In this document: positions 1 through 11,192 of the stretch, piece after piece
Position numbering within the stretch: position 1 is the first letter of the stretch
How the letters are laid out: every line of letters begins with the position of its first letter
Assembly (NCBI RefSeq): GCF_000003815.2
Contig: NC_049991.1
Coordinates: 1,843,718 to 1,907,717 of the forward strand
Length of the DNA: 64,000 bases
Source of the DNA: Branchiostoma floridae
Taxonomy: Eukaryota > Chordata > Leptocardii > Amphioxiformes > Branchiostomatidae
Direction of reading: 5' to 3'
Notes under the pieces: model-generated
Told to the model about the DNA's origin: nothing
Seen by the model: only the letters and a program-made list of their open reading frames with translations
Databases searched by the model: none
Translations under genes and position numbers: made by a program

Positions 1-20
1 TTCCACATGTGATGCAACGT

Positions 21-64
21 CCGCCATCTTGGTTGACCCCAATTTGACCTTTGGCGCATGCGTA
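21..64. promoter_or_regulatory. Probable GDE1 promoter motifs (YY1-like, NRF1-like)
   Basis: Just upstream of the GDE1 start codon lie CCGCCATCTTGG (21-32), which matches the YY1 element found near the 5' ends of many TATA-less genes, and GGCGCATGCGTA (53-64), a near match to the NRF1 palindrome. A TGACGTGA, CRE-like, follows at about 82. No TATA box is visible. The match is seen in the sequence; promoter function is inferred from position. Confidence 0.4.
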
Positions 65-111
65 CTGGTAATGTTGTGAAGGCTGACGTGACAGCCAGCT
101 GATCAAGCAAG

Positions 112-3100
112 ATGCCGGTTCGTCTTCTGGTCGTCCTTGGTCCTCAAGTCTTCGGCGTCTTTCTCATCATCTTGGCGATCACGCGCAACCTCCAGACGAC
201 TGTGCTCACGCTAGTCTTGCTCGGCGCGTGTTTGTATCATTTCCGCATCGCTCCCGTGAGTGAGAAGGCAGTGGAAGCGGTGCTAGGGCGGTCTCGAGTC
301 GTCGGGCACCGGGGCGCCAGTCGTCAGGCCCCCGAGAACACTATCGCCGCCATCCGGACGGTAAGACCCGGACAAGCCCGGTAACAAATCTGGTGTTGGA
401 TTGGGCAGGTTGTACACTATGTATGTGTACCTAAGTTTTTTTGAACAGCCCATTGTTATCTTTTATTTGGTTGGTTCAAGCAAGGCCAAGGAGGTTAAAA
501 TCGGTTCACAAGGAGGAAAAATAGATTAACATGGGTTTAAAGAAAAGGCTGGGCTGTCTACCTGGGCTGTCTACCTGGGCTGGCTATCACGTCAGGCTAC
601 TTGGACCTACGAAAGCCCATTGGGACAAAAACTGTTTTAGCAGTAGGGTTGTTTGTGCTCAATGAATACGATATGTGTGAAGGAACTGTATTTGAATGGG
701 CTGTATGTGAAGGAGCTGTGTTTGAAGGAGCGGTGTGTGAAGGGGCTTTGTGTGAAGCAATTGTGTGTGTGTTACATAACCCAGATGTTCTGGGTTCAAA
801 TCAGTTGATATGCCACCAATCTTGTGCCATTGGGAAGGGTTATTAACACGATTTATTGGGCTAATTGGATTAGTCTTAAGACTGGTGGCTAGTTTGTCAA
901 AGGCATCCAGGAGCCATTCTTTAGTGGCTGTCAGGGTCCTTCTACGCCATACATTAAGGTCGACAATTGAATCGTTGCTAAAATTGAATTCTTTTCGTTC
1001 GAATGTTCTGTCGAAATGTCGCATTGCTTACAACAATTGTTTCAGTATATTTATAATAATGAATTTTCCTAGATCTTGTAGCGCAAGTGAAATGTTTGTA
1101 TTTAACAATACGAATACGGATACCTTCGACGCCAGATGGCGCAAACAGTGCCATTCATTTGTAAGTAGGCTTTTCAATTCATCCAATACCATTGTGCAGT
1201 CTGTGCTCAGGTCCGACTCTTTTTACCACAATTCTTTCTTCCCCAATCTCTGGCGGCGCCTCTATACTTAGTCATAATATTTTCATGATGGTCTAAAATG
1301 TTGTACATATTTTATGTTTTTCATGTTTGTCCATGTGTCTTATGGGCCAGTTAGAGCCTGAAATAAAGTAAAGTAAAATGCAAGGGTCTAGAACTGCTGC
1401 GGTTAGAATTCGGTGCTAACTAATTTAGTGACCTCAATACGACAGCAATTACCCCAGGTGTAGCCATAGGACTTAAGGTTTTGAACCACTTACACTGGGA
1501 AGGAAGGACCCCTAGTCTTTTCCGTAAGTCATTTGCCCTATCTGAGGGACCCTTATAATTACCGAAGATAGGTACTCTTTTTAAGAGCCCTTCCCAAGTG
1601 TACAAAATCGGTGGCATATCAACTGATTCGAACCCAGAACCTCTGGTTATGTAACATACACAGCTCCTTCAAACACAGCTGCTTCACACACTGCCACTTC
1701 ACACAACTCATTCACATAATAACACACAGATCCTTCAGATACAGCTTCTTCGCTGAGCACAAACAACCCCTACTGCTAAAACAGCTTTTGTCCCAATGGG
1801 CTTTCGTAGGTCCTAGTAGCCTGACGTGATAGCCAGCCCAGGTAGACAGCCCAGCGCCATTGGGTTATGTTAATGAGTTAGTGACGTCACTGCCTTGACT
1901 GTCAGGGATCCAATGATCCTCTTCGCTCTCTTCTATCATGGCTGTACTTGAGTGAGCATCATGGAATAAACGCCTCTTCCAATCAAGTTGCATCGGCTCC
2001 TATGATTCACTATCGCGTCCCCTTGTCAATGTTGGCGCAGGTAGACAGCCCAGCCTTTTCCGTAAACCCGTCACCATACATGTATATGCATTTGTATGAA
2101 TGTGCTTCAATAGAAATAAGCCAGTAGTTTGTTAGTGTAGATCATAAAGTTAAAGAACTTAAAGTTAAACAGCAATTGTACTTTCAAATGCCACCTTTCT
2201 AGTTTGTATTGACTAATGCTTTGCAAATATGTTTTTGTTTATCTGAGTAAAGAAGGTTGAGAAAGAAAATCTTTTGTTTGATCTCTCCAGGCTAAGAAGA
2301 ACGGAGCTGACAGCGTTGAGTTTGACCTTGAGTACACCAAGGACGGGGTCCCAGTCCTACTGCACGATGACACGGTGGACCGTACCACTGACGGGACGGG
2401 GGACATCAAGGACCTCACCTTTGCTGAGGTTCAGCAGTTAGATGCTGCTGCTAAACACCCAGAGGCGTAAGTCAATGTTGAAGTAGTGGGTGTGGAGCCC
2501 CAGGGCTCTAGCCAGAGCCCGTTTTTCCGTCAATTGACGGAAATTTGCTGCGTGTGACGGAAAAAAATCTTTGGTGGAAGCTACAGGCGGCTTGGGGACG
2601 CCGTCCACGGCCGTAAAAGCTACACACTGTTTGTTTTGCTATTGTTATTATTGTTGACGAAGTGTTTGGCGCCCTTTCGCATACAATTATCTCATTAGAA
2701 CCGTTTTTCAAAGTCTCAGTTCAGTTTTTCTAGATCCTGGAATGGAGTTTTCGCGACAATGGGAATTGGCTGACAGAAAAAACATTTCGAGCTGGCCAGA
2801 GCCCTGGGAGGTCCAATGGTTAACATTAACATTTCTTCATCACTTGGCAGGGATTTTAAATTGAAAATCGTCAGAGTTTGTGAACATTTTGAATCATTGC
2901 ATTCCAGTTCCATTGACTACCTCCATTAGAAAAATGGAGGTATTGTTTTTGGTGATTGTCTGTCTGTCTCTGGATATTTGTGGTCAGCATAACTGTAGAA
3001 CGTCTTTATGTATTACAATAACATTTGGTATGTGGGTAGGTGTGTTGGTAAGGGCTGGGAAGACAAAGGTCAAGGTCAATTTTGGGCCTCCTGGTTTGTG

Positions 3101-5803
3101 ACCTTGGTACTGCAGCAGAACTTCATACCCATTGAAACTTGCCCACTGAAACACATAACAAACACAATATGGCATTGTCTTTGGAAAGCTTTTGTGATCC
3201 TTTGCCAATGATTAAAAAAAAGGTATCTTGGTGTTTCCATTCTATGATATTTTTGCCATGAGGTATTCAATGTACAAATACTCAGTCTTGTTAAACAATC
3301 TTACGCACCATTTTTAAGACTTTGTTCAATGTTTTTTCACCCATTCAGGTCAAAGTTCAAAGTTGAGAGGATACCCACACTGGAAGAGGCAGTAAAAGAG
3401 TCCCTGCAACTTGGCCTTGTCATGTACATAGATGTGAAGAGGCTACCGGAAAATGTGAGCTCGGTTTATAATCATTTCAAGTGTGTTCAGAGCTGTATTT
3501 TTTGTATTTGTCATATTGTTTGTTGAATGTTGAATTGCAACTGGAAAGTTCATCTGTGTGTCATTCTGTAGCCTGGTATCCAACCGTATTATAGCTCTGT
3601 CAAATTACATATTTGCGAAGAGGACAGAAGAGACTCGGGAGCTATAATACGGCTGGATACCAGGCTAGTCATTCTGAACAAAGTCAAACTGTAATTTTGA
3701 ATACAAAAAATTGTACATATCCAAAATTTCTATTGATCGATTTCAGTCTTTGTCAAAGAATCATTTCTGACTCTTGACATCTCGGTGAGCAGTGGATCAT
3801 AAGTTGCAGAAAGTCTCTGTTAAGGATGGTTGTAAAGCTTTGATTCTTCTAGCAAAAAGAAGGGAGGCATAAACTTTCTGCAACTTATGATCCACTACTC
3901 ACCAAGTCACATGTTCTATCTGCATAACGTGATGTCACAGAAGCCTTCTGACATCACCATCCTTAAACAGAGACTTTCTACAACTTATGATCAACTGCTC
4001 ACCAAGTCACATGTTCAATCTGCATAACGTGATGTCACAGAAGCCTTCTTACATCGCCATCCTTAAACAGAGACTTTCTGCAACTTATGATCCACTGTTC
4101 ACTGAGTTGTCATTTAGAGTTTTCAACTTCAAAATATATGTCTTCCATCTCTCTAGTCAGCAGAGACCCTACACACCTTGTTCCAGAAGTACCCAGACCT
4201 GTACAAGTCTGCTGCGGTGGTGTCCTTCCTACCAACTGTCATCTACAAGGTAAGTGTGTGTAGTCCGATAGTTAGCAACCCTGCCTCTGGAACAAGAGGT
4301 TGGGGGTTTGAATCCTGACCATGTCACTCCTCCATCCTCTCTCCTTTGCTTGAAAAAGTTGCAGTCTGGGACAGGATGTTGAACTGTGGTCCACTGTTGA
4401 TGTACTGGTAAAAAAATACTCTGATTTTAACTGTGAATAAGAATACTTAATATACTATTTCTTGTTTGTGCATGTTTGTACTTCAATACATCATTATTAT
4501 CATGCTAAAAACCCTAACATTGTAACAGCTTTGCCATTTTCAGAAAATTAAGGTACAATCAAACTTGTTCTAAGGACTCACAGGGTCCACAATTTTACTT
4601 AAGACTCCAGTTGGTTGCAGCAGTATTTTGTCAGTCCCAATTTTTTGCCCCATTTTAACATTTTGTTCAAGCTGATCATTTACCTTCTGTGACAATAACT
4701 GCCCCAAGTTGGGTCCATCAGTTCAGTTCAGTTCAGTTCATCCTCATGTCTAGGAGGTGCCACCAATAATGCTGTTCCAGACATCTCTATCCAGCATGCA
4801 AGCAAAATGTATTTACATCAACATGTCTTTATAATGTTTACAACATTAGATCCGATCTCAAGACCCAAACATTGTGACAGCACTGACCTGGAGACCCAGA
4901 TTCTTCAGCTACAGCAGTGTGGATGGGGAGCCCAAGTACAGCCAGACATGGAAACACTTCCTTTACAGTTTCTGGGATGTTGTGTATGAATACCTCCTGC
5001 ACTACTGGCTGTGGTACATAGAGGGCGTTTCAGCTGTCAACATGAACAACCATAGCATATCCAGGTGAGTTCCAGCTCCTTCTGGTTGAGTCCGGTGCCT
5101 GGTCTAACGAATAAAACTTTTTAACAGCTAGAAGGTCATTGAACGCCTAGCTCGCTGCAAGTGTTTCGGCTATATAACCAACATGAAATGGGGCCTTCTG
5201 ATTAGTCGACGTTGCCCGGCTATGTGATGATAATAATTTTACATACTAAATCCGATGCAAATATCTAGGTGCACCCAAAGTAAAAATAAGGTGCACCAAA
5301 CCTCAATTTTGGGTGAACAAAAGTGCACAATCAACCAAGTATTCTGAGCCCTATAATGATTTTGAATGAATTGAGTAGTTGTTTTCATACTCTGATATCA
5401 TTTTATTTACCCACACTTATGGTAGTACAATAAAAGCCATTTAACTGCACGGCCTATTTGCCAGTCAGGGCTTGAAATACCACCTGCATATGCACCTTAG
5501 TGCAGGTAAAATTGGATCTGTGCAGGTATTTCTGGTGTCTACCTGCACCTAACCTGCACTGGTCCATGTACTGGGTTTTATACATAAATGTCCTATGAAT
5601 AGTATGATGTATGATATCCCCAAAGCTGCTTTTGTCTTAACAGTTTTCTTAACAATTTCTATTTTTCCAGAGAGTATGTGAAGTTTTGGGCTGACCGAGG
5701 ATGCCCGATGCTGGTCTGGACAGTCAATGACCCTGACGAGAAGAATTACTTTTCCAACACTCTCGGTGTCATTTATATGACTGATGACCTACCTCCACAA
5801 TAG
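112..5803 (+). CDS. GDE1: GDE1-like glycerophosphodiester phosphodiesterase (6 exons)
   Basis: Coding exons are 112-360, 2291-2466, 3349-3454, 4157-4249, 4850-5064 and 5671-5803, giving 323 residues; all junctions are GT-AG and in phase. The human GDE1 protein is about 331 residues. The N-terminus has hydrophobic segments at about residues 5-24 and 28-44, then the GDPD signature: HRG at 66-68, APEN at 73-76, the metal-binding EFD at 93-95 and a catalytic HD at 108-109. The family is a TIM-barrel, metal-dependent membrane enzyme that hydrolyses glycerophosphodiesters such as glycerophosphoinositol and N-acyl-ethanolamine precursors to glycerol-3-phosphate and an alcohol. GDE1 (MIR16) also binds RGS16 in mammals. 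The start is the first in-frame ATG before the hydrophobic leader. The overall match to GDE1 is stronger than to the GDPD1/3 group, for example in the C-terminal WTVND region. Intron 1 carries a large transposon; the 3' UTR carries a poly-G MITE. Confidence 0.93.
533..2069. mobile_element. 1.5-kb DNA transposon with long terminal inverted repeats, in GDE1 intron 1
   Basis: The left end GGGTTTAAAGAAAAGGC (533) is mirrored by the right end GCCTTTTCCGTAAACCC (to 2069). The arms continue inverted for hundreds of bases: the block around 541-660 (GGCTGTCTACC, ATCACGTCAGGCTA, CCCATTGGGACAAAA) reappears reversed at 1785-1855. Inside each arm is an array of about 18-bp GTGTGAAGGAGCTG-like units (about 675-770; reversed at about 1660-1750). 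No transposase is visible, so it is non-autonomous. The terminal motif is shared with the element at 20768-25193. Confidence 0.7.
870..1378 (+). mobile_element. 5'-truncated LINE 3' end nested in the DNA transposon
   Basis: Frame 963-1271 reads like the C-terminus of a non-LTR retrotransposon ORF2: it contains CRIAYNNCF, RSCSASEMFVFNN and a final LWRRLYT followed by a stop. These match the general AYNN...CSAS.MF pattern found at the end of LINE ORF2s in invertebrate genomes. Downstream is AATAAAGTAAAGTAAA at about 1362-1377, a simple-sequence tail. It sits between the two inverted arms of the 533-2069 element, so it inserted later. The left boundary is approximate. Confidence 0.5.
2502..2814. 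mobile_element. MITE-like inverted repeat
   Basis: CCCAGGGCTCTAGCCAGAGCC near 2502 is mirrored by GAGCTGGCCAGAGCCCTGGG near 2795-2812. There is an internal palindrome CCGTCAATTGACGG at 2527. It lies in GDE1 intron 2 and has no coding capacity. The CTAGCCAG end resembles the repeats at 6893 and 12645. Confidence 0.5.
2915..3115. repeat. Fragment of the ACCTCCAT-family repeat
   Basis: The stretch starting CTACCTCCATTAGAAAAATGGAGG and running through the GACAAAGGTCAAGGTCAA region to the GCAGCAGAACTTC end is closely similar to 31110-31335, which is part of a complete larger element. This is a solo left end in GDE1 intron 2. Confidence 0.55.
3568..3667. mobile_element. Small hairpin MITE (AGCCTGGTATCCA ends)
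   Basis: TAGCCTGGTATCCAACCGTA at 3570 pairs with TACGGCTGGATACCAGGCTA at 3648. The roughly 95-bp unit folds as a nearly perfect hairpin. Related AGCCTGG-ended hairpins occur at 7555-7792 and 17930-18022, so this is a dispersed family. Confidence 0.6.
3765..4105. repeat. Inverted plus tandem repeat block in GDE1 intron 3
   Basis: CTGCAACTTATGATCCACT recurs at about 3868, 3976 and 4078, with a unit of about 110-118 bp containing ATAACGTGATGTCACAGAAG twice. An inverted copy, GTGGATCATAAGTTGCAG, is at about 3792. It is probably a MITE whose arm was duplicated in tandem. It ends about 50 bp before coding exon 4. Confidence 0.6.
4262..4405 (+). mobile_element. tRNA-derived SINE
   Basis: A B-box-like GGGGGTTTGAATCC (4304) follows an A-box-like TAGTTAGCAACC, and the tail TGTTGAACTGTGGTCCACTG matches the copy near 27940-27965. 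The layout is that of a tRNA-related SINE head and body. It is not a functional tRNA: no acceptor stem pairs around it. Confidence 0.5.
5267..5355. repeat. Partial GTGCACC-family MITE
   Basis: GTGCACC motifs and a terminal GAGCCCT resemble the right end of the elements at 25752-26241 and 29576-29941. Only one end is present here. Confidence 0.4.
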
Positions 5804-5814
5804 TGAAATACTGA

Positions 5815-5998
5815 AGGGATTTTTCTTTTTTTTTGGGGGGGGGGGGGGATGTTCTCTTATACCAGGAAAGGGAGTTTGCCGAGGAAAGGAGTTTCCACAG
5901 CAGGCTCCCTTTCCTGGCATAAGAAAACCTAGCCAACGCTAAAACTCGTGAACCACCCCCCACCCCTCTAAAATAAAACCCAGCCTTGTTCAAAGACG
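5815..5998. mobile_element. Poly-G/poly-C MITE in GDE1 3' UTR
   Basis: A T-run followed by about 13 G (5830s) is mirrored by a C-rich stretch at about 5955-5967. Between them are inverted GGGAGTTTGCCG-like and CTCCCTTTCC segments. A second copy is at 42815-42990 in the polycystin gene. The element begins about 20 bp after the GDE1 stop codon, so it would be transcribed in the 3' UTR. Confidence 0.6.
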
Positions 5999-6610
5999 GC
6001 GACAGGGGGTAGAAGGGAACATTGTTTTTAAAATGTTGTTGAATACCCACATGCTGCCACAATTCAATATCAGGGTTTTTTGTGTGCATTGTTGCAGAAA
6101 TGTACTTTAAGTTTAGAGATGCTTGTATAATGTAATAGAAATGGAGGTGCTCTTATTTTTTTGCATAGACGGTTGATACAAGTGGAACTGAAAATACACG
6201 TACCAGTTTGACACAAGTTTTTACAGTGGTGAGAGGAGCTGTTTTAGTATCTCTTTCGGAATTCTTTTTTAGCCTCAATATTGAGCCTAATTTTATTGTT
6301 CATCACAAACTTTATGGTTTTGTGAAATGCGAATAGTTTGCTTTATCTATGCATTTGCAGAGTGTGGAATTCTTTGCTATGGCCACTAAAGTTTTTGACA
6401 TTAAATTCTCAAACCTTGTAGCTAGGACACTTCATTTGACATAGTATGATAATTTATATAATGTGCTTTGTTACAGGTGCACATGAGCACAATTTTCACA
6501 ACTTCAAAGTACTGTACTTACCAAAAAAATGTGTATGTCAGGGAAGTTTTTTTTCCTCAATTCTATGCATACATGATATTTATGTTATTTTTCAACAAAG
6601 TGACACACGT

Positions 6611-6616
6611 AATAAA
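6611..6616 (+). terminator. GDE1: GDE1 poly(A) signal
   Basis: A canonical AATAAA lies about 0.8 kb after the GDE1 stop codon and before the next dispersed repeat. It is the most likely cleavage signal; usage is inferred. Confidence 0.5.
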
Positions 6617-6892
6617 GTTAACTCATGCCCTTTAACTCAAGTTGTTCCTTCAACTGTACAATGTGCATTTACTTAGTTTAGTAAAAAGCCCAATGAAAGG
6701 TGGGCAGTGGTGCCATTCACAAATTGAGGCATTATGCTAAGAAGCTAATCAAAAGCAGTAATCCTAAATTGAGCTAAAGCACCATACTTTTATCAAGTAG
6801 CTAGTGGTTTTTCAATGTGGCTTTGCTATGGTTCACCTTTTCACCTACTCTTCTCAATATGTGTGTTATGTGTGGGAGGTTGATGCCTTAGG

Positions 6893-7262
6893 CCCAGGGT
6901 TGTAGCCAGCCTGAAATCATTTTCAGTCCCCTTGATTTTGAATGGGAATCCTATCGAGCACCGAAGGCATGGCGTGACGTTGTGCATCATTTTTAGGGGG
7001 TCTGGGTCCCAGAAAAGTTTTAAATCAAGACCCTTTGAAACACTATTTCCTGTCTTTTGAGGTGCAAATTTTGCTTGTAGACTAAGATGTTCAATGGCAT
7101 CTGTTTTGGTGAAGAAGAACACATGGGTTTCAGTTTTTTTTATATCTTTACATATGAATTTTTGTCTGTCCCAGGGGACGGAAAGGGGAAACTTTTTTTC
7201 AGTCCCCAGCTGCAAAATTCCTTCAAAGGACTGAAGGACAGGTGCTGGCTTCAACCCTGCTT
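6893..7262. mobile_element. CTAGCCAGC-family repeat, copy 1
   Basis: The TAGCCAGCCTGAA end and an internal run (CCCCTTGATTTTGA, then TTTTTTTCAGTCCCCAGCTGCAAAATTCC) are shared with 12645-12957. The spacing is similar, so the two are copies of one non-autonomous element. Confidence 0.55.
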
Positions 7263-7554
7263 AGGCCTACACCGGAAGCTCCCTCATACACAGGGCCGAT
7301 GTCTTTACATCGCCATCCTAAATGACAAAATGCAATCCCTTACAACACGTCCAAGCTGTTCTGACTAAGGGTGGGTAACGGTACAGAAAATTCAGGTAGA
7401 GCTCCAGTTCAGGTCCAGAGAAGTACATGTAGATTCAGATCAGGATTATCTGTAAAAGCTTGTGAATGGATAATATTCAAAACAATGGTCCATTTTGATA
7501 CAAAGGTATCAGTTTGATGGAGTATCTGACTTCTGGCCTCTTCATATAAACAAC

Positions 7555-7793
7555 TAGCCTGGGTACCATAGGGATAGTAGAACACATTCCATAATTTGCT
7601 CATGAGTAGGGACCAATCAGCACCTGCTTCCGAAATATGGACGATTCCAGACGTTAACATGGTCCGGGTTCCCAGACGGAAACACAGAGAAGCGACTGTA
7701 TATAGTGTACAATGAATGTCAGAGCTAGAAGCGACTGTTTACTATATAATGAACGCCGGAGCGAACTGCTTTCCGGATGGTACCCAGGCTAAT
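7555..7793. mobile_element. MITE with AGCCTGGGTACC ends
   Basis: TAGCCTGGGTACCATAGGG at about 7556 pairs with GGATGGTACCCAGGCTA at about 7776. Internal GAAGCGACTGT is repeated at about 7692 and 7730. No coding potential. Confidence 0.55.
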
Positions 7794-8434
7794 AAACAAC
7801 ACTAATGCCTCTGTTAACTTAGACAAAGTTTGACTGTAGAAACATGGTAAACATGACTATCAACTCTCCACTACTTTGCTCGTTATTTTCTGTGAGCCCC
7901 AAAGCACGTGAACACCTGTCGGTATTATCTGACGCGTTCATTTTCAAATAGGTCCAACATCAGGTCTACTGAGTTTTTTTCAGGTCTGGTCTAACAAGAA
8001 AAAGCAGTTTTGGACCAGTACACCATCCAGTACCCACCCCTAGTTCTGACCCCTGAATTAAACTCAGGCCCACGGATCCATAATCCAGATGGCCTATCAG
8101 TGGGGATGCGCTACTGCTTCTGCCACAGTGACATGTCCATGCTAAGGACTTACTTTTTTCTTACCCCTGTCAAACCAACTTGTGAAATATTCAAAGCATT
8201 CAAAAATTACTAGCACAGAACTAGAATTAGTGACATTTTATTATTAAATCATGGCTCAAGAATTTCAGTATAATTACAGAGAATGTACAGCACCAATCAT
8301 ATAACACTACATATACATATAATACAAGTCTATACATTCTACATAAAGAAACATCAATATAAATATTATCAGCAGTAAGAGCCATACATAAGTGATAAAT
8401 TGTCTGCAGATACTGATCAATAAAATATAACACT

Positions 8435-8640
8435 TAGTTCACCTTTCTCCGTGGGGTAACCTATATCTGTTTCTTTAATAATTATATTTATGGATATCAA
8501 GCCTACAGAAGATTTTAACAAACTGCAATATTTTGAAAGTATTTCAATTTGAAACCGACATCTGTCGACTTGATATCCCTAAATACCTTGTTTTTGAATA
8601 CAACGTAATCTATAAAAAATTAGGTTAATAAGTGAACTAG
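8435..8640. mobile_element. Palindromic MITE, TAGTTCACC family, copy 1
   Basis: TAGTTCACCTTT on the left and AGTGAACTA on the right delimit about 205 bp with strong self-complementarity. A better preserved copy is at 15083-15290 with the same internal order (GGTAACCTATATC, CGGATATAGGT in that copy). Both are followed by CGTTAT. Confidence 0.6.
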
Positions 8641-10000
8641 CGTTATGTTACAAGCAGTACAGTGTCCTGGAAAATATCACAGTTCAGAGCCAATCTCCAT
8701 GAAAATGGGCTATTTTGTCTTGCAGATTGTATCTTTAAATTTGTGCTTTCAGAAAAAGATACATTATCATATTACAACAGGACAATATAAAAGTACAAAC
8801 ATTGATGAAGCATTGCTAGCAAGGCAATCAGCTGTAGCTCATATTACATTACTATCATACCCTCCATATTCTATATTCTTTCATATTGTTAGTCAGCTTC
8901 GCATAAAAGTTGCTGTCTTTGCGTTAGATATATTTGGTCCGACAAACGTACATGTAAACAATGTGTGCAAGGATACTTGTGTGGTACATTATAAAATGCG
9001 TTTTGGCTGACCAATAAGGCATAGGGTTATAAGATGCACCAATCAAATTGTATGTAAGGACACAGCTTTAACCTTATAAAGAAAATTTTCACTGTCAAGC
9101 ATTTGACAGAAATGTAGCAACTCTCTCATTGGTCGAAGAGATAATTGCCATGCTATGATTGGTTGAACTGCTAATAGTGATTGACACTTAGGATGGTCTA
9201 TTTTGGAACCACACAATTGAACCAGCTCTCTGTTGTTCCTATGATGAAGTATTTGTTGGTAATACAACAAGCTGTGCTACACTTTAACCCTCCCTTTCCT
9301 GCTTTACCCTATAACCAATACAAATGTGGTGCAAAAAGGCTTAACCTTAGGAGTCAGAGGGTTAACATCCTGAGACAACAGGGAAGAGCACTTGCTGTAG
9401 TGAAAAGTATCATTATGATATTAGCTGCTTTTCATTTCATTACGCTGAGCAACACCAGCAAAATGTAGCACAGTATACACAGTATACACAGTCACAGAAC
9501 TGTGATCATATCAGGGCACTGCTTATTAATATTAGCATATTCTGCTTGCCATTTCAAAAATGGTATTAGATTGAGCATATCTTCTGTCAATCAGCAGATG
9601 CAATATGATACAAGTTTATAATAACTCGGCCAGTCTATTTTTGGAAAAAACAAACATGAGTAATACATTATGTCAATCGAATTATGAATCTTATAACCAA
9701 AGACTGATAACGCTAACTGTATCTGATTATAAAGACAATATCTTCTTTATACACCACTATCTATGAATATCTACAAGACTTGACGATAAACTGCTGGAAG
9801 TATATATATATAATAGATTTTTTTCTTCACAGTAATTTTTTAACACATTTGTACACATACTTATACTTCCATCACAGTCATCACTGTACATATATAAGCT
9901 GTTGCAAATACTCTTTCCTCTCTCTGGCAAAATGTTATTCTTGCTTTTTTATTTATTACACAAACCTGCCAGAGGTACCATATCTTTGTTAACTGTTCCT

Positions 10001-10447
10001 TAGGCCACACCAATTTAATTTCTTGGTTCACGGATTTTTTCATAAAAAATATGGAGCGATAGGGCGAAAAAAAAAATAAAAATAAAAATTGTAAAATGGT
10101 TGGATTAAAGATAAGGGCTAATCCAAAACAAAAAGAATAAAAAGTTTTCAGCTTGAAAAAAGTACAAAAACAAGTACAGTAACAGCACCTGTACGTTGAA
10201 AATTACAAAAGTAGTGTCAGTTTTTATGTTTGTCCCATTTTTCATGAATAAAAAATTAAACTGCAATAATAATACCCACATTTTAAGAAGCTTACAATAT
10301 AAAGGCCACTTTGCTACACCAGAATGTTGGTGAATGGTTTCATTAATGGTGAAAATTTGCTGAGTGGTAATTTTTATTTTTATTTTTTTTCCCAAAAAAT
10401 AGGAGCGAGCGAATCCGTGAACCAAGAAATTAAATTGGTGTGGCCTA
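10001..10447. mobile_element. AGGCCACACC-family MITE, copy 1
   Basis: The ends AGGCCACACCAATTTAAT and its reverse complement bound about 445 bp. Subterminal TTCTTGGTTCACGGATT and a GGAGCGA/AAAAATAAAAATAAAAA block are also mirrored. Copies at 34084-34445 and 39589-39940 share the interior. Confidence 0.75.
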
Positions 10448-11098
10448 AGAACAAAGTTTTGACACACTTGAATCAGTGCTATCACTGTTATAGAGTGCAG
10501 AGAAGGTACTGTAAAATGATCATAACTAATTACGTTTATCGTTAACCGTCTGCATTCTTCTTAAACGAAGTCGACACTTAAAAGGAAGGCACTGCATTTG
10601 TATTGAAAATGATCTTAAGGAAGAATTCGAAGTAGGCAGCTTCAGACAAGAGAATTTTTTTAGAATATCATATATTTTTCAAAACACCTTGACCACAGTG
10701 GGAAAACTGTGAGTTCATTGTGTAATTGCACTGGCGTTATTCAAAGTTGTCATCCAAACCATAAAGGCTTTTCCAGGCTAGTTTTAACCTGAAATCTCTT
10801 GTTGAGCTGGGTATCAGGCTTAAGATCAAGATATAATTGTAGCTGCAATCTCTTTGCCATTTCACTTGCATAAACTGCCCATTCCCCAACTGCAACAATT
10901 CACAATAATTTTTCCTAGCCAGGACGGACAAGTAACTAACTCAAAATCGTTGAATACTTGTACCTTTTGCTGAGGTATACATGTATAATATTTCAAATCC
11001 AAATGCCTGCAAGTATAACTCATCAGCTGCTTCTGGCATTTTCTTTTGAAAAATATGAGATGCTACAATCATAAGAAAATCAGAATTTTGGTGACGTT

Positions 11099-11192
11099 TC
11101 ACTTCATCTGGAGGGGTTTACATTTTTAGTACTGCTCTTTCAGTTCACTTCATCTGGAGGAGTTTACATTTTTAGTACTGCTCCTTCAGCCT
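11099..11192 (-). repeat. 46-bp tandem duplication across the SPSB3-like stop codon
   Basis: CACTTCATCTGGAGGGGTTT... at about 11100-11146 repeats as CACTTCATCTGGAGGAGTTT... at 11147-11192. Each unit ends, on the minus strand, with the last codons KEQY-stop, so a second stop cassette lies just downstream of the real one. Confidence 0.7.

Larger units (their letters stand above)
6617..11171. other. Intergenic region between convergent GDE1 and SPSB3-like genes
   Basis: No supported gene. It contains the repeats listed at 6893, 7555, 8435 and 10001. The rest (for example 8650-9990 and 10450-11090) is AT-rich, with ATTGGT/ACCAAT boxes and short CACAGTATA repeats near 9472. Open frames here have no recognisable domains and no consistent splice structure. 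Confidence 0.6.

Noticed and set aside
659-1024. 121-residue minus-strand frame
   Set aside because: Reads through the tandem GTGTGAAGG array (QLLHTKPLHT repeats) and opposite to the LINE fragment; no family resemblance.
3765-4105. CRISPR-like repeat array
   Set aside because: Repeats are too long and few, spacers are not unique, and the genome is clearly that of an intron-rich animal.
6841-7254. 137-residue minus-strand frame
   Set aside because: It coincides with a dispersed repeat also present at 12645-12957, where the frame is broken.
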